DNA from: Vitellaria paradoxa | Taxonomy: Eukaryota; Streptophyta; Magnoliopsida; Ericales; Sapotaceae | Length of the DNA stretch: 64,000 nucleotides | Direction of reading: 5' to 3' | Assembly: GCA_019916065.1 (NCBI GenBank) | Contig: CM034234.1 | Span: forward strand, 6,360,342-6,424,341 | In this document: in pieces, positions 45,784 through 58,416 of the stretch | How positions within the stretch are numbered: the first letter of the stretch is position 1 | Layout: every line of letters starts with the position of its first letter | Translations under genes and position numbers: made by a program | Notes under the pieces: generated by a model | What the model saw: the letters and a program-made list of their open reading frames with translations, nothing else | The model's database searches: none | What the model was told of the DNA's origin: nothing

Positions 45784-46740
45784 ATTAAACTTAAACCAAC
45801 ATGGGCACTGGCCCTTCTCACTTTCTAGTATTAATCCTAATTAAGATTTTTAGCAACTTAGGAAAAGTTAGGTAAAGTTTATATATATGTATATATATAT
45901 AATTTGAAAGTTTCATAATCTTTGTAGCTAGCTAGGTATCCCAGCCTCTTAGATTACGTTTGGAAGAGTGTAGTAACGAGCAAATAAGTTAGATTGAGAC
46001 TATCTCATGTTGACAGCTCACATTGCTAAATTTTAATGTTAATATATATATATATATATATATACGTATATATATCAAAAAGATTTGGGACATCTTTTCT
46101 TGTCGGGATTTTAAGTAATTATCTGAAAGGCTGATGTATTGAGTTGATGCAATAGCTCCGTTCCCGGGTGATCAGAAAAAAAAAAAAAAAAAATTAAAAA
46201 TAATAAAAAAATATTAAAAAATTTTAAAAATTATTTACTTTTTACCTTATTGCACAAATTACAAACTCATAACTTATCTCACTTTTGTTACTTTTAAACA
46301 CACTTATAGTGTTATAATGGTTTATTTACGATTTGGTGATGAATGAAATATATTGAGACTGTTAGATCCACGCTAATTATAATATTATAATTTTTATAAA
46401 TTTATTATTAATTTATACAACTCTATCTACTAAAAAAGATTATTGATAAGTTATGAAAATAGCTGAAATTAGCAGACTGAATTTGGTAAATAATAATTGT
46501 TAGAGAAGGAGAGAAAATTAAAAAAAAAAAAGAAAAAATGAGTTGATAACTTAGTTAAAATAAAGGAGTAAAGAAAAAGGTAAATACGATAATAAAATAA
46601 AAAAAGAAAGAAAAAATAAAAATGAAAAAATGGTTGATATTTAGTTAAAATAAAGAAATAAAAAAAGAGGATGTGAGAATAAAATAAAAAGAAAGAGAAA
46701 AAATAGAGACGAGTTAACTTTTATATATATATATATATAT

Positions 46741-47160
46741 GGGTCCGTTTGACACAATAAAAAACCTCTGAAAATCTTTAAATTCTCTAACACATTTTGT
46801 ACTATTTATATTTCGTGAAAATTTCATAAATTTTTATATATTTATATATCTCAATCAAATTTTTACAAAATTCCAATAAATTTTTTACAAACTCTAATAA
46901 TATTTCACAAATCTTAATAACTTTTCTACAAATTTTAAAATTTTTTTAATCATTTTAATAAATTCCCGATATAAAATTATTTTATGAAACCACAAAAAAA
47001 CGTTTAGATGGTTTTCCTCTCCAAAACAAATTAAGCAAAAATCAAATGTTTACTATTCTTCTCTTAAAAATGTGGTTAGGTCGCTGTGCACTAAATGTCA
47101 AAAAATTTTTCAAACCACATTTTTATAGTTTTTGATTGTTTTTTATTGTGTCAATGGCTC
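46741..47160. mobile_element. TIR MITE, 420 bp
   Basis: Ends GGGTCCGTTTGACACAATAA and, on the other strand, GAGCCATTGACACAATAA match over about 20 bp. The interior contains tandem-like TTTTTACAAA(A)TTCCAATAA words shared with 10,848-11,100 and 35,990-36,170. Non-coding. The target duplication is unclear because the left side is an (AT)n tract. Confidence 0.6.
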
Positions 47161-47589
47161 GTAGTAACAAAAAAAAAAAAATAATTATTTTAATAAGGAG
47201 GAAATTATAAAATTTTGAAAACTTTCATTAGTACAGCTAAGGTTAAAATTTTTCACTAACACGTCGTCGGAACTGAAAAATGAAAAAGATATTTTTTTAT
47301 ATTTTATATATTATTTAATTTTAATTTTATAATAAAAAAGTAAAATTTTCCACATCGAAGTTTAATAAAAAGATTTATTTGAATATACTAAAGTAATTTT
47401 GGCATCGAAGTTTATAAAAAATATTTATTTTAATATGCCGATTACTTACTCTTATAAATTCATTTATAAAAAGATACGAAAATAAATTTTGGCTAAAAAA
47501 TGAAAAAGAGCTGGAAGGTAGGATAGAAACCCCCGTTACGAAAAAAAGGACAAAAAAGGGGAAAAAAAAAGAAAGTACAGTGCTGAGGG

Positions 47590-50500
47590 TAACCCTCAAC
47601 ATGATACATGCAGAGCGAGGGAGGGAGAGAGGGAGGAGGGCAATGAGAGGAGAAAGGAGGAGACCAATTTGATCGGGTTGGCGTTGGTTAGGTTCTGGGT
47701 ATCGCTTTCTACTTGAGGCTTTGGCTTATCGACTACAAATTTTCTGCTCATGACGCTGAATTGTTAAGGTGGGTTCTGATTTTCCCATTTCCTCTCTGCT
47801 CTTTCTCGCACTTTCTCTTTGGGTGGGTCTTGAGTTACTTTTTGTTCTTTCCTTTTCTCTCTCTCCCTTCGTGTTTGGATATGCAGAAAGATATAATTTG
47901 TTTCATTGCTTGGTACTACTGGGAAAATTTTGGATAAACCAGAGGTTTCTTTCTTTCTTTTTTTTTTTTTTTAAATCTTGCAATTCTTGGTACTAAGGGA
48001 AAATGTGAGCCTCCGATGTTTTGTTCTAATCCAAGATATATTCTTGAGTGAGTTGACTTGTGATTTTGTTGAGCCAACGCTGTGGAAAATATGTTGATCA
48101 GTGAACCCTAGTTTCTTTCATTTTATCCCAATTTCCCGGCAACCAAAACTCTTGTTCTCTATTGCTTTCTATTCGATTCAAATTATCTTTTTTATGTGAT
48201 TGATGGGTCTTAATGTTTGGACCCGCTCTCTACAATTTAGACTAGAAGAAAAGGAAAGAAAAGGGGGGAAAAAAAGGATTTGTAATAATATGAAATATGA
48301 AAACTTCACATTTTAATTAGGAACCTATGAATTTCATGATTTTGGTTCATTTTCTCTAAGTCGAATGTTGCATCTGTGCTTGTTTCTTACTCTGACCAGT
48401 AAAAAATGTAAAAGGTTTAAATTTGGGCAGATTGAATCTCCTGATGTGTTGCTGGGATTTTATTTGTTTTGCTTGACCCAGGAAAGTTGATTAGGGTTAG
48501 CCTATTTAAAGGCTAGGATGTACTGGGTTAAACAGTTTTGAATGAATGAATCGAGTATTTGAGTTTAGGAGTAGATTTTAGATTAGTTTTCTTTGATTAG
48601 TTGTGTTCTTGCTTCCCTATATTACGTTGCTTGTCCACATCATCTTGGTAAGATTTTATGGTCCTATTTTTTTGTTGTGTAGCATTGCCTTTTCTATATT
48701 GCAGTGTGGCACTACCAGCCCATAAGCAATAAAATGTATTTTTATTTTGTGTTTGTCATCATTCCATGAAATTCTACTCCCTGTTTTCAAGTAGTAAGTG
48801 AGGTTTCTGTTTTCTGAATTCATGTAGAAGGCAATTCGATCTTGCAAGCAGAGAGGCAATGGAGGAATCCGCAGAGTGGAGATTGAAATATGATGAGCAG
48901 GTGGAGAAAACTAGCAAGTGTGCTGAGAAACTATCTGAGGTATGCATATTTCATGGCTAGCTTGTCGGTATGCACTATTGTGATTCTTACCATGATTGCT
49001 ACAAGCTGCATTTGAAATTCGCGAATAAGCAAACTTTGTTCTTGCCCATTTCTTTACAAGGTCTACTGTTCATGGGATTTTTTTCGTTAGTTCATTCCTT
49101 GTCTGATTGTCCAGATGAAAAGTTTTTTTGTCTTTCCTCTTTCTCCCCATCAAATGGTTATACCTCTGTTACAATAAATGTTTCAAGGCTAACAATGTAT
49201 ACCACCGTTACTGATTATATATTTCTAATCGTCTCCATGTCTGCAATAAGTGTGAATTTACTTGATATGCCTACTTGTTGGCTGGTTCAACCTATGGTTG
49301 GTTTCAGTCTTTTGCTCAACTTTATTGCAGAATGATGTATCATTTGAATAAGGAGAAGTATAGCTAATCTTTTTTGCTAGTGGACGTGTTTGATTTCATG
49401 CCCAATTGAAGACCTGTACTTTTTGTTTTAGCCAAGGCTTGTTGCGGTCTCTAAAATTGTCCAAAGGATTTTAAGCTATTTGCTAGATTGATCATGTACA
49501 GTTGGCACTTAATTACTGTCTGGCTATCCACTCCCTCCTTTTGTTGACAATTATTTGAAGCTCATATAAGTGTGTTTTAACTTGTAATAATAGCTACAAT
49601 AGTAAATAATGAAAAAACATTTCTTACTTGACTGAATTGATGTATGTTGACAAGAAATATAAGTTCAGAAGTGCAGATTTTTAAAGAGCTTCAAATATCA
49701 TAACCTGGCCTCGATCAATTTTTTTGATAAATAACCTTTCCTTGATTGTAAACTGATTGAATTCATTTGGTATTCCGTTGAGGCTTATATTACCAGACAA
49801 CAAAATTGTATTTTAGAAGGATTTCCGGGGTTGAAGTTTCTTTTCAATTTTTGCAGCACACATGGATGATGAACTGTATATATTATTTCATGAGTAAGAA
49901 GTCATATACTAATACATATTGTGTGACTGTTAAGACTACTACCGTCATATGTATGGTCTCCCTTATCAATTTATGACTACTACCATCATATGAATGGTCT
50001 CCCCTATCAATTTTATGATCAAGACAGGCTAGCCATCTGGCTACACTGTGGACATCTCCAACTGATAGATTAGTTTTTATCCTTCTACCGTCCACGGTTC
50101 CCATAAAGATTCAGGAAAGTACAAATTTAGCCATGAGAATTTGCTTATTCAACCAAGCTTTACGGATTGCAATGGTTGAGTTGTACTAACATCCAAATGT
50201 TGTGAAGCTTTTTATCCTGGTTTATTGGAGTCAATGTGCAACTTACCAAGAATTGATTCTCCTTAACAGATGAACGAGTCTATAGAGAAGAAGGCTAAGG
50301 ATGCTGCTAGCCTTAACAAGAAATTGGAAACGCTACAAAAGGTGGCCATTTTGAACTTCTATTTTAGGTTTTCTTCCTTCGATATTCATTTTAATTTTGT
50401 TTTCTTTGTATTACGACATTCCTCTCTCTCTATTTGTCAAGGAAAAAAAGTAGTTGCAGGGAAGTGAACAATCATTGACTGATAATTTTCCAGGCATATC

Positions 50501-50615
50501 CATATTGAACTCATTTAATAATTTGGACTTCCAGGAAAATATGGGCTTGCTGGAACGGGTCGAGTCCTTGAAACAAGAGCTTGAAACGGAGAAGCTGAAG
50601 TGCAATGCGCAATAG
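47590..50615 (+). CDS. Small coiled-coil protein, 77 aa, complete gene (copy B)
   Basis: Coding exons are 48,859-48,939, 50,270-50,341 and 50,535-50,615, all phase 0 with GT/AG junctions, giving 77 aa. A GA-rich leader exon (about 47,590-47,767) with donor GTGGGT precedes an intron that ends at the acceptor around 48,827, 31 bp before the ATG. The N-terminus is MEESAEWRLKYDEQVEKTSK; the rest is highly charged with heptad-like leucines through to ETEKLKCNAQ. There is no membrane segment or signal peptide. Nearly the whole protein could form one coiled coil, which suggests a dimerising or adaptor microprotein (inference). The family is not recognised. The start is the first ATG of the exon. Confidence 0.65.
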
Positions 50616-51204
50616 ATGTAGATGTACATAATTGAGAGTTCAATATTGGGTGGGTAGATTTATGCATTATGGACTTTCATAACTTCCAAGAGTTTGGTAC
50701 TTGCCAGTTTTGGATGGACCAGATGGTTGTAAGATTCTACAAGTTTTGCCGGCCAAGTTTGCTTCTAATTCTTGTCGAACTGTTTGGCATACTGCTTGGG
50801 GTCCATAGTTATCCAATTACACTTGTATGTGTGTGTGTGTGTGTGGGAAGAGAGAGAGTAATGGTACAAGAAAAAGGGAGGGAAAAGAGTTGTCATTTTT
50901 GTACACTTCCTTATTTTGTTTTTTGAATGAAAAAATTTAATTACTATTGTCAAGATTTTCTTGTTCATCTTTCTCAATTTAGCAATCTTAAGTTGCATGA
51001 ACAGGTGGATTTTTGAATTTGCTAGTAAATTTTCATTTTGAGATTGTGACAAAAATGGGCAAAAAGGTGAAACCCCAACTAAGCTTTTATATTATTTAAG
51101 CTAGTTCACCATAATGTCATTTGGTAACAACTGGCCAATTGACTGGGTTGGGTTGATAGCTGATTCGCATGCATACACGTATATATATGATGAATACACA
51201 TATT

Positions 51205-54200
51205 TCAATTATCTGAATCCGAAGGGCAGTCATTTTTCAGGTCTTCCAGATGCTTTGTTATAGTCTCCACCAGCGCAGTTTTGTTGGGATGGTTTCTTTC
51301 TCTACTGGGGCTGTTGCCGGCAGCTATAGCAGTAATGCCTGTGCTTCCTCCAGCAACTGGAGGAGGAGTGGCGGGAAGAGGAAGAGGAGCACCGGCACCA
51401 GAATAACTTCCTCCCGCAACTGCTGGAATAGGAGCACTGGAATGACTTTTGCCGGCAACAATGGGAGGTCTGTTTCTTTTTGGACTCTGAAAATTAAATA
51501 AGGGAAAAGAGTAATCAAAGTAGTGTTCACGTATAAAATGGAGATGTAAGGTTTAGTGATAATTATTTAATGATAATTGATCTAATATAATTTTGTAAAC
51601 TTAAATAGGAATCTTATTATTGATTTGAATAGTTTAAAATAGTTAATTATGATGAATTTGTACTATCGTAAAAAAATATTAAAAATTTTTCATAATTATG
51701 TCTTCACTATTTGAAGAAAAATTGAAATCGCAATTTTGAGGATAATTACTATAAAAATTGCATGAATTGACTTATATTTTAATATAATTTAATATTAAAA
51801 TCATCGATTTTAAAATTTCTAAATATCCATGCAACTTCGGCTCTTAAGGTCTCGTTCGACAATTTTTTAGTTTTTAATTTTTGTTTTTTATCTTTTTGGG
51901 AAAACTAAACATGAAAATTTATTTGGTAAATTTGTTTCTAATTTTTAGTTTCTAAAAATTGAAACTATTTTCAAAATTTATAAAAATTGTGAAAACAAGA
52001 AATAAGTGTTTTCTTTAAGTTTTTGTTTTTCTCAAAACCCCCACCCCACCATTGACAACCACCGACCACCATCTACTATCACCAACCACCACCACCTTTG
52101 ATTATCGCTACCGCTGTCGATCATTGCCACTGCCACCCTTCTTCAACCAACCCCGGTTGCGGCCACTATCGGTTGCTACCATTGTTGCTACTGGCCGCCA
52201 CCATTGACCAATCACTGTAGACCATCGCCTGCCTCTAGCCGCCATCGTTTATTGACCACCACCAACCTTCGATTGTCGCTGGCTAACCAACACTTTTGTC
52301 ACTGACCATCATTCACTTCTAATCACACTTTTGTCACCACCAATCATGTTCTTAAAGCTATAACTATCAACTAATAACTATTGATATTAAGCGCGTTTTC
52401 AAGTCTTTTTTTGTTTTTTCTATTATAAAAATAAAAATTAAAAATTAAACACAAAATTAAATTAAAAACCAATAGTTTTGTTAAATGGATCATAAGTTAA
52501 GTGTTGACAAATAAATTCACCATTTTCTTGAAATAAAACTAGAGTTCACTCGTGCGATGCACGGAATTATATAATAATTATTTATTGAAAAAGTAAAATT
52601 TTTAAATATATTATAATTATTTTAATAAAATTGAATAATCTTAAATGATTGTTATTGAATTTTTTTTTATATTTATACTTTTTTTATTTATGTTAATTTT
52701 AATAAGTAGATAGAATTGATTAAAATTACGTTTTTATATAAATATTAAAAATTTATGTTTTATCAAATCTCAATCTGATTCAATTTTAAAAATCCAATTT
52801 GACTCTAAAATATATATTAAATCTCAAATCTACTTAATTAAGTTGATTTTTTTTTATTTTAAAACGTTTGTTAAATTTTTAATATACTTCTATTTTTTAA
52901 TTATTCACTTAAATTAAAAATATTATTAAAATAATTTTTCAACCAAATTGTTAACACGACAAATTTAAATTTTTGTAAAAATTGTTACTCCTAGACCTAA
53001 TTATTAATATTTAGGTATTTTTATTAATGTTAATATTTAGGCATTTTTTTTGTTCTTTTAAATTTAAGATGTATTAGTTTTTTTATTAAAACTAAGTAAT
53101 ATTTAATAATTTTAAATCCCTTTCTTAAATTAATATTTAGATACAAATTTTATAATTATAACAAAATAATAAGCAAATGGGTTCAACTATAATGGACTAA
53201 TAAGCAAATAGTCCCATTTCATGAATTCAAGAGCTTTTACATTAAATAAGGGCATTTGCCACAATCTTAGTGGCTTTATACATAAAAAAGAAAGTAAAAT
53301 TCTATTCATTTACCAATGTGAAATATAAAGAAATTAATCCAATCAATGGGAAGAGAGCATTTAGAGAATTGAGAGTATTTACGTATGTCATGTACGATTA
53401 GAATGAATGAAGAAGGAAATGAGAGAAAATTACACTTTTTTAGTATCATAGCATAGGTGTATATGAATTTATATATATATATATATATATATGCAAAGAG
53501 GAACTTACTGAAGACACCCTCCGTCTTTTGGGTTTTGGGGCCATTCGATCAAGAATCTCAATAAGCTCATCGAACTGAAAAAAATAATAAACAAATATAA
53601 AATCAATAAAGAGTTAAAAAAATTTTAGTCAACAAAGCACCGAGGATTTTATAGTAAATATCTTGTATTTTGTTTTGTAATTATCTCATATTTTATAGTT
53701 AAAAACTTTTTAAATATGAGTATGTAGACCTTTCATTAAAGATTCTCTATAACTACTTTTTTTTTTAAAATATATTTATAACTATTTTTAATTCTATAGG
53801 CATTTTGTCCATCTTTTTCTATCTGATATTTTTTATTCTATCCCGTCCGAAGTAGTGAGGCGTGAGGAGAGGAGTTTTTCATTTATTCGATAAATATTTC
53901 TATGTGAAGAAAAATGAAATCAATTTTTCCAATAAATATACTCATTAATAATATTAAAAAAAAGAAAGAAGAAAAAGGAGGAGTAATTAATAATAGTGGT
54001 TAAAACAAAGGAACAAAACAAATATGTAGGCTTGAATAGCACAACATGTAGGAATGGGATGTTTGCTTTGGGGGGGGGGGGGTGGGTTAACTAATGGTAA
54101 ATTTTATCAAGGTAATTTTTGTTCTCCATTATATTAGTTTAGAAGAGAGAGTAACAACTATATTGAGGGTGAATTATTTTTTGTGGAAGATGGGTAACAA

Positions 54201-56025
54201 AGAAGAATGAAAAAATTATACCTTTTTCTTATTATCTCGTAAAACATTACTTTATACTCTTGTAAAACCCTAAGCAACGTTCTCTCTTAATAATCTAAAC
54301 ATAATATAATTATTATTGGCTAATATTTACTCTCTCAATCTAAATATAAGTATCATGAATTTGTTACTTCTTTAACTATTACTGGAATAATAATTACCCT
54401 TATAATCTTTTATCCCCCAAGATTTTCACCTCATTTTAAACGTTCCCTAAGACTTTGTTTGTTTATTGGATTGCTTTGAATGATTGGATTAGTAGTCCAC
54501 TATTTTTGATTAAATTAACTTTAATCTTGTATTAGATTTGCAGTATTGGAACCTTGAACTAGACTACTTATCCTCCATCACCGAATTTGTTTTTTACCAA
54601 ATCTAAGGATCAAAATTATTTTCTATCACATCTCATATCAAATTACATATTTTATCCTATTTATATTACACCAACTAAACAGTAAGAAAATAATTTCGTA
54701 TAAAAAATTAATCTCATGTTATATTAAATTCCATATATTATCCTACAGGGGATGGGATGACATATCTCTCACTCTTGGATTTGTTTCCCGCCAAAATCTA
54801 ACATTCTGTTTGAAAACATTCCTCTCTTCGAATTAATTTGATTTTAAAATAAAGAATTGATTTGATTTGATTTGAATTGATTTTATAAATAAAATTTTGT
54901 GCTTGGAACACATTTTAAATTTAAGAATTGAATTGATTTGGTTTAAGAAAAATACAAAATTTGACCATGTTAATAGGAAGTAAAAAAATATGATAGATAT
55001 GATATATGAGAATAAATTTCTCCACTTACTTAGATAGGCTTAAAAAATCATGATTTCTCATCAAATTCTATTGTTTTGAATTAAATTTCAAATAATATAA
55101 AAATTTCAAAATTTAAGTTATGAAATAAAATTAATTCCAACTTATAAAATTTTATTTTAATTCTAAACATAAGAATCGATGAGAATTTTCATTAAATAAA
55201 ATCAAATCCCATCAATATCATTATTCCAAACGGAGTGTAAATGTTCAAAATTATTTTTTTATCATATTTCATATCAAATCACATCTCTTATTGAACCAAC
55301 TAAACACCAAAAAAATAATTTCATATAAAAAATTAATCGCATATTATATTCAATCTCATATAATATCTCATGGTTTTATTTACACCTCATTATCCAATCT
55401 CTCCAAGACTAATTCTCTTACACCCTATATATGTACCCTAGACCTTAAATCTTCTTCTTCCTAACCACTAGACAGAAGATGTCTCATGCTCATCAGAACC
55501 TCAACCAAACCCTCAATGACCAGGACCTCAACTAGTTAAACATATCTTTCTAATTTATGATCTTCCTTCTTTCACCGAGGAAAATATTACGATTCGCACT
55601 AAGTCATCACCTAATTTAATAAACATTCTCAACAACCTCTTTTCCATTCCCCATAGGATATCATATGTCCCATTGTGGGATATGATATCCACTCCAAATA
55701 TATAATGCCATAAATCAAACACAAAATTGAAGTTAAATTGATTAAAAAAAAAAAATAGACTGCATCTCCAATCTCCCATTTAAATCCACACCTAACAGTT
55801 GGTTTGGATACTATTTTTTTTTTTTTTTTCAAACGAGATGTGATTATTTTTTTTTTGGGGGATTTTTTTTTTTTTATCTAAACCAACCTAAATTAGTATA
55901 AGTTTATTAGTATGTTGGATATCAAATCTCACCTGATTTTTTATTTTGTAGTACTTCCTTATGTATCGATAGTGTCTTCTATCTTCATCTTCATCTTCAT
56001 CTTCTTCCTCTTCTTCGTTGGACAT
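51205..56025 (-). CDS. Acidic, NLS-containing small nuclear-type protein, about 146 aa (copy B)
   Basis: Exons are 55,933-56,025 (31 codons), 53,509-53,574 (22 codons) and 51,205-51,486 (93 codons plus TGA), with the same splice sites as copy A. Exon 1 has three instead of four ATCTTC units on the plus strand, so the protein is two residues (one Asp-Glu pair) shorter in its acidic run; the frame is kept. Exons 2 and 3 are unchanged. The PKPKRRRV nuclear localisation signal and the acidic C-terminal tail are intact. Confidence 0.72.
51848..52491. mobile_element. Non-autonomous TIR element with C/A-rich interior (copy B)
   Basis: Duplicate of 2,371-3,017 with a few substitutions and homopolymer differences; same ends and CACC-rich centre. 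Confidence 0.5.
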
Positions 56026-56572
56026 TGTTGATCGGACTCTCTTTCCTTCCCTTTGAGATTTAAAAGTTAAAGAATAGGAGTTGTCTACCTTTTCACTCTG
56101 AAATTAAAATGTTAATTATATATATATAGGAGACTTAAATATGGGAAGAAGCTCGCCTTTGGTTAGCTGCACAAGGTTTTCTCTGAAAATGGTGCTTCCT
56201 TTGACTTTCAACTCAACTGTTTCCAAAAATGGTTTTTTACATCCTTTTTACTTTTTAGGTAATAATTAATTAATTAATTTGGTGTTGTAAATATTATACA
56301 CAAAATTAGTGAAAGAAAAATATGAGACACAACTCCAATAAATCGATTCAAGATTGATACAATTTGATCTCATTTTAAAAATTAATTAATTATTTCATAT
56401 ATTTATTAGACTTCAAAATACTTCAAAACAAGAAACACGATTATAAATTTCGAACGCAACTTGTCAACGTGAATTATTAAGTGCATTATTATTTTATTGT
56501 TATATACTCTAATATTTATTACATTTTTGTTTTCTTCTTTGATTTTGTGGTCAAATGACTCAAATATCATAT

Positions 56573-58416
56573 GGGTAAATTATATCTAGATCTTCTTAAT
56601 ATTAGGCTAATTACAAGTACCTCCAACCTTATACTTACCTTCTCTATTCTCTAATGTTTGTTGCACTTAAATCCCCTCCGTTAATTTTTCCCTAGCACTG
56701 CTAAGATGCTACAGTAAAATGACATAAATACTCTTAGTAAATTCTGAGCGAAGTTCTTGTAATTAGTTTAATGTTTAGGAGAGGTTTTATAATTAACTTA
56801 ATTATATTATTTTACCCAAATAATTTAGTGAAATATATTTCATATTAATTTCATTATATTATATACTATAAATGATTTAATAAAATAGATTTTATATTAA
56901 TTTAGTTAATTTATTTTAATTAATTTTATCATTAATTAACTTAATTGAATTATTAATTATTAATTAATATATTTTATTAATTATTTATTAATTAATTAAA
57001 TATTCTATTAAATTATGAAATTAATTAAATTACTAATTATTAAATAATATATTCTATTAATTATTAATTAATCACAATTAATTTATTTTATTTAACAGAT
57101 TATATTTCAGTTAATTTAATTAATTAATAATTTAGTTATATTATTTATTATAAATAATTTTATTTTTATAAAACAATTAAATAAAATAAAAATTTTAGTG
57201 TGATATAGCAAAAATGGATAAGTTGCTAAAATTAAAAAATATTTATGCAAGAAAAAATGACAGTAAAAATATTTTTTTTTTAATTTTTTCTGCGTAAGTT
57301 ATCAATCTTTTTTGAAAAAATAAAAAGAACTAATAAATACATTTTTATGTATTTTTTTTAAATTTTTTGATTTACTTGAACTAATTTTTGTAATTTTAAG
57401 TAATAAGTCCACTAAGTGCACTGTTATATAACACATGAAAAAATAATCAAAAATATCAATAAAAATGCAGTAAAAAAAATCGTGAACCTATTATTTTAAA
57501 ATATTTAAATTATTAAAATATTTTATAATTTTAAAATTGTCTAGACTAGAACTAATGTGGTAGTTTTAAGTTCCTCAACTAGTTCATGCAAATCTGAAAA
57601 TTAAAAACTAAATACATAAAAATGTATTTATTAAATTTTCTTTTATTTTTTTAGAAGAAATGACAACTTATGCAGAAAAAAGTAAAAAAATAAAAAATAT
57701 TTTAATTATCATTTTTTTGTCATAAATAATTTTTTAAATTTCAGCGCCTCATTCATTTTTGCGGTATCATATTAAAATAATTTATGTTATTTAACTATTT
57801 TATTAAAATAAGTCTATATTTAATAAATAGTATAACTAAATTATTAATTAATTAATTAATTTAATTAACTAAATTATAATCTGTTAAATAAAATTAATTA
57901 ATTGTAATTGATTAAATTAATTAATAATTAATAAAATATATTATTTAATAATTACTAATTTAATTAATTCCATAATTTAGTAGAATATATTTATTTAATT
58001 TAATTAATAAACTATATTAATTAATAATTAATAATTTAATTAAGTAAATCAATGATAAAATCAATTAAAATAATATAAAATATATTTTATTAAAATATTT
58101 AAGTATATAATATAATTAAATTAATATGAAATATATTTTTCTGAATTATTTGGATAAAATAATATTATTAGGCTAATTACAGAAACATCTCCTAAATATT
58201 AAACTAATTACAAGAATTTCATTTAACCATTTGAACTTACTAAGGGTATTTATGTCATTTTATTGTGGTACCCTAATGGTGTTAGAGAAAAAACTAATAG
58301 AGGAGGCCTAAGTATGATAAATATTATGGAATAGTGGAAGTAAGTATAAGGTTAAGATAGTTGAGGGTGGCTCCCATAATTAATCTAATGTTCAGGAGTT
58401 TAGGTGTAATTTATCT
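56573..58416. mobile_element. Long foldback transposon, MULE-like termini (copy B)
   Basis: Duplicate of 7,270-9,123 with the same long arms and mirrored modules. It differs by several short losses in the left arm (for example around 56,620 and 56,745) and small gains of TAAT units, as expected for a palindromic AT-rich tract. Confidence 0.65.

Larger units (their letters stand above)
43565..47560. other. Intergenic region between S40 and the coiled-coil gene
   Basis: An (AT)n tract directly follows the S40 stop. Tourist-like relics lie at about 44,390-44,530 and 46,190-46,310 (reverse complement of the TTCGTAATTTGTACAGTGAG core). Two listed elements are embedded. (AT)n tracts lie at 46,043-46,064 and 46,722-46,740. 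An A/G-rich degenerate repeat with GGAGTAAAGAAAAAG-type words runs through 46,500-46,720. No gene seen. Confidence 0.6.
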
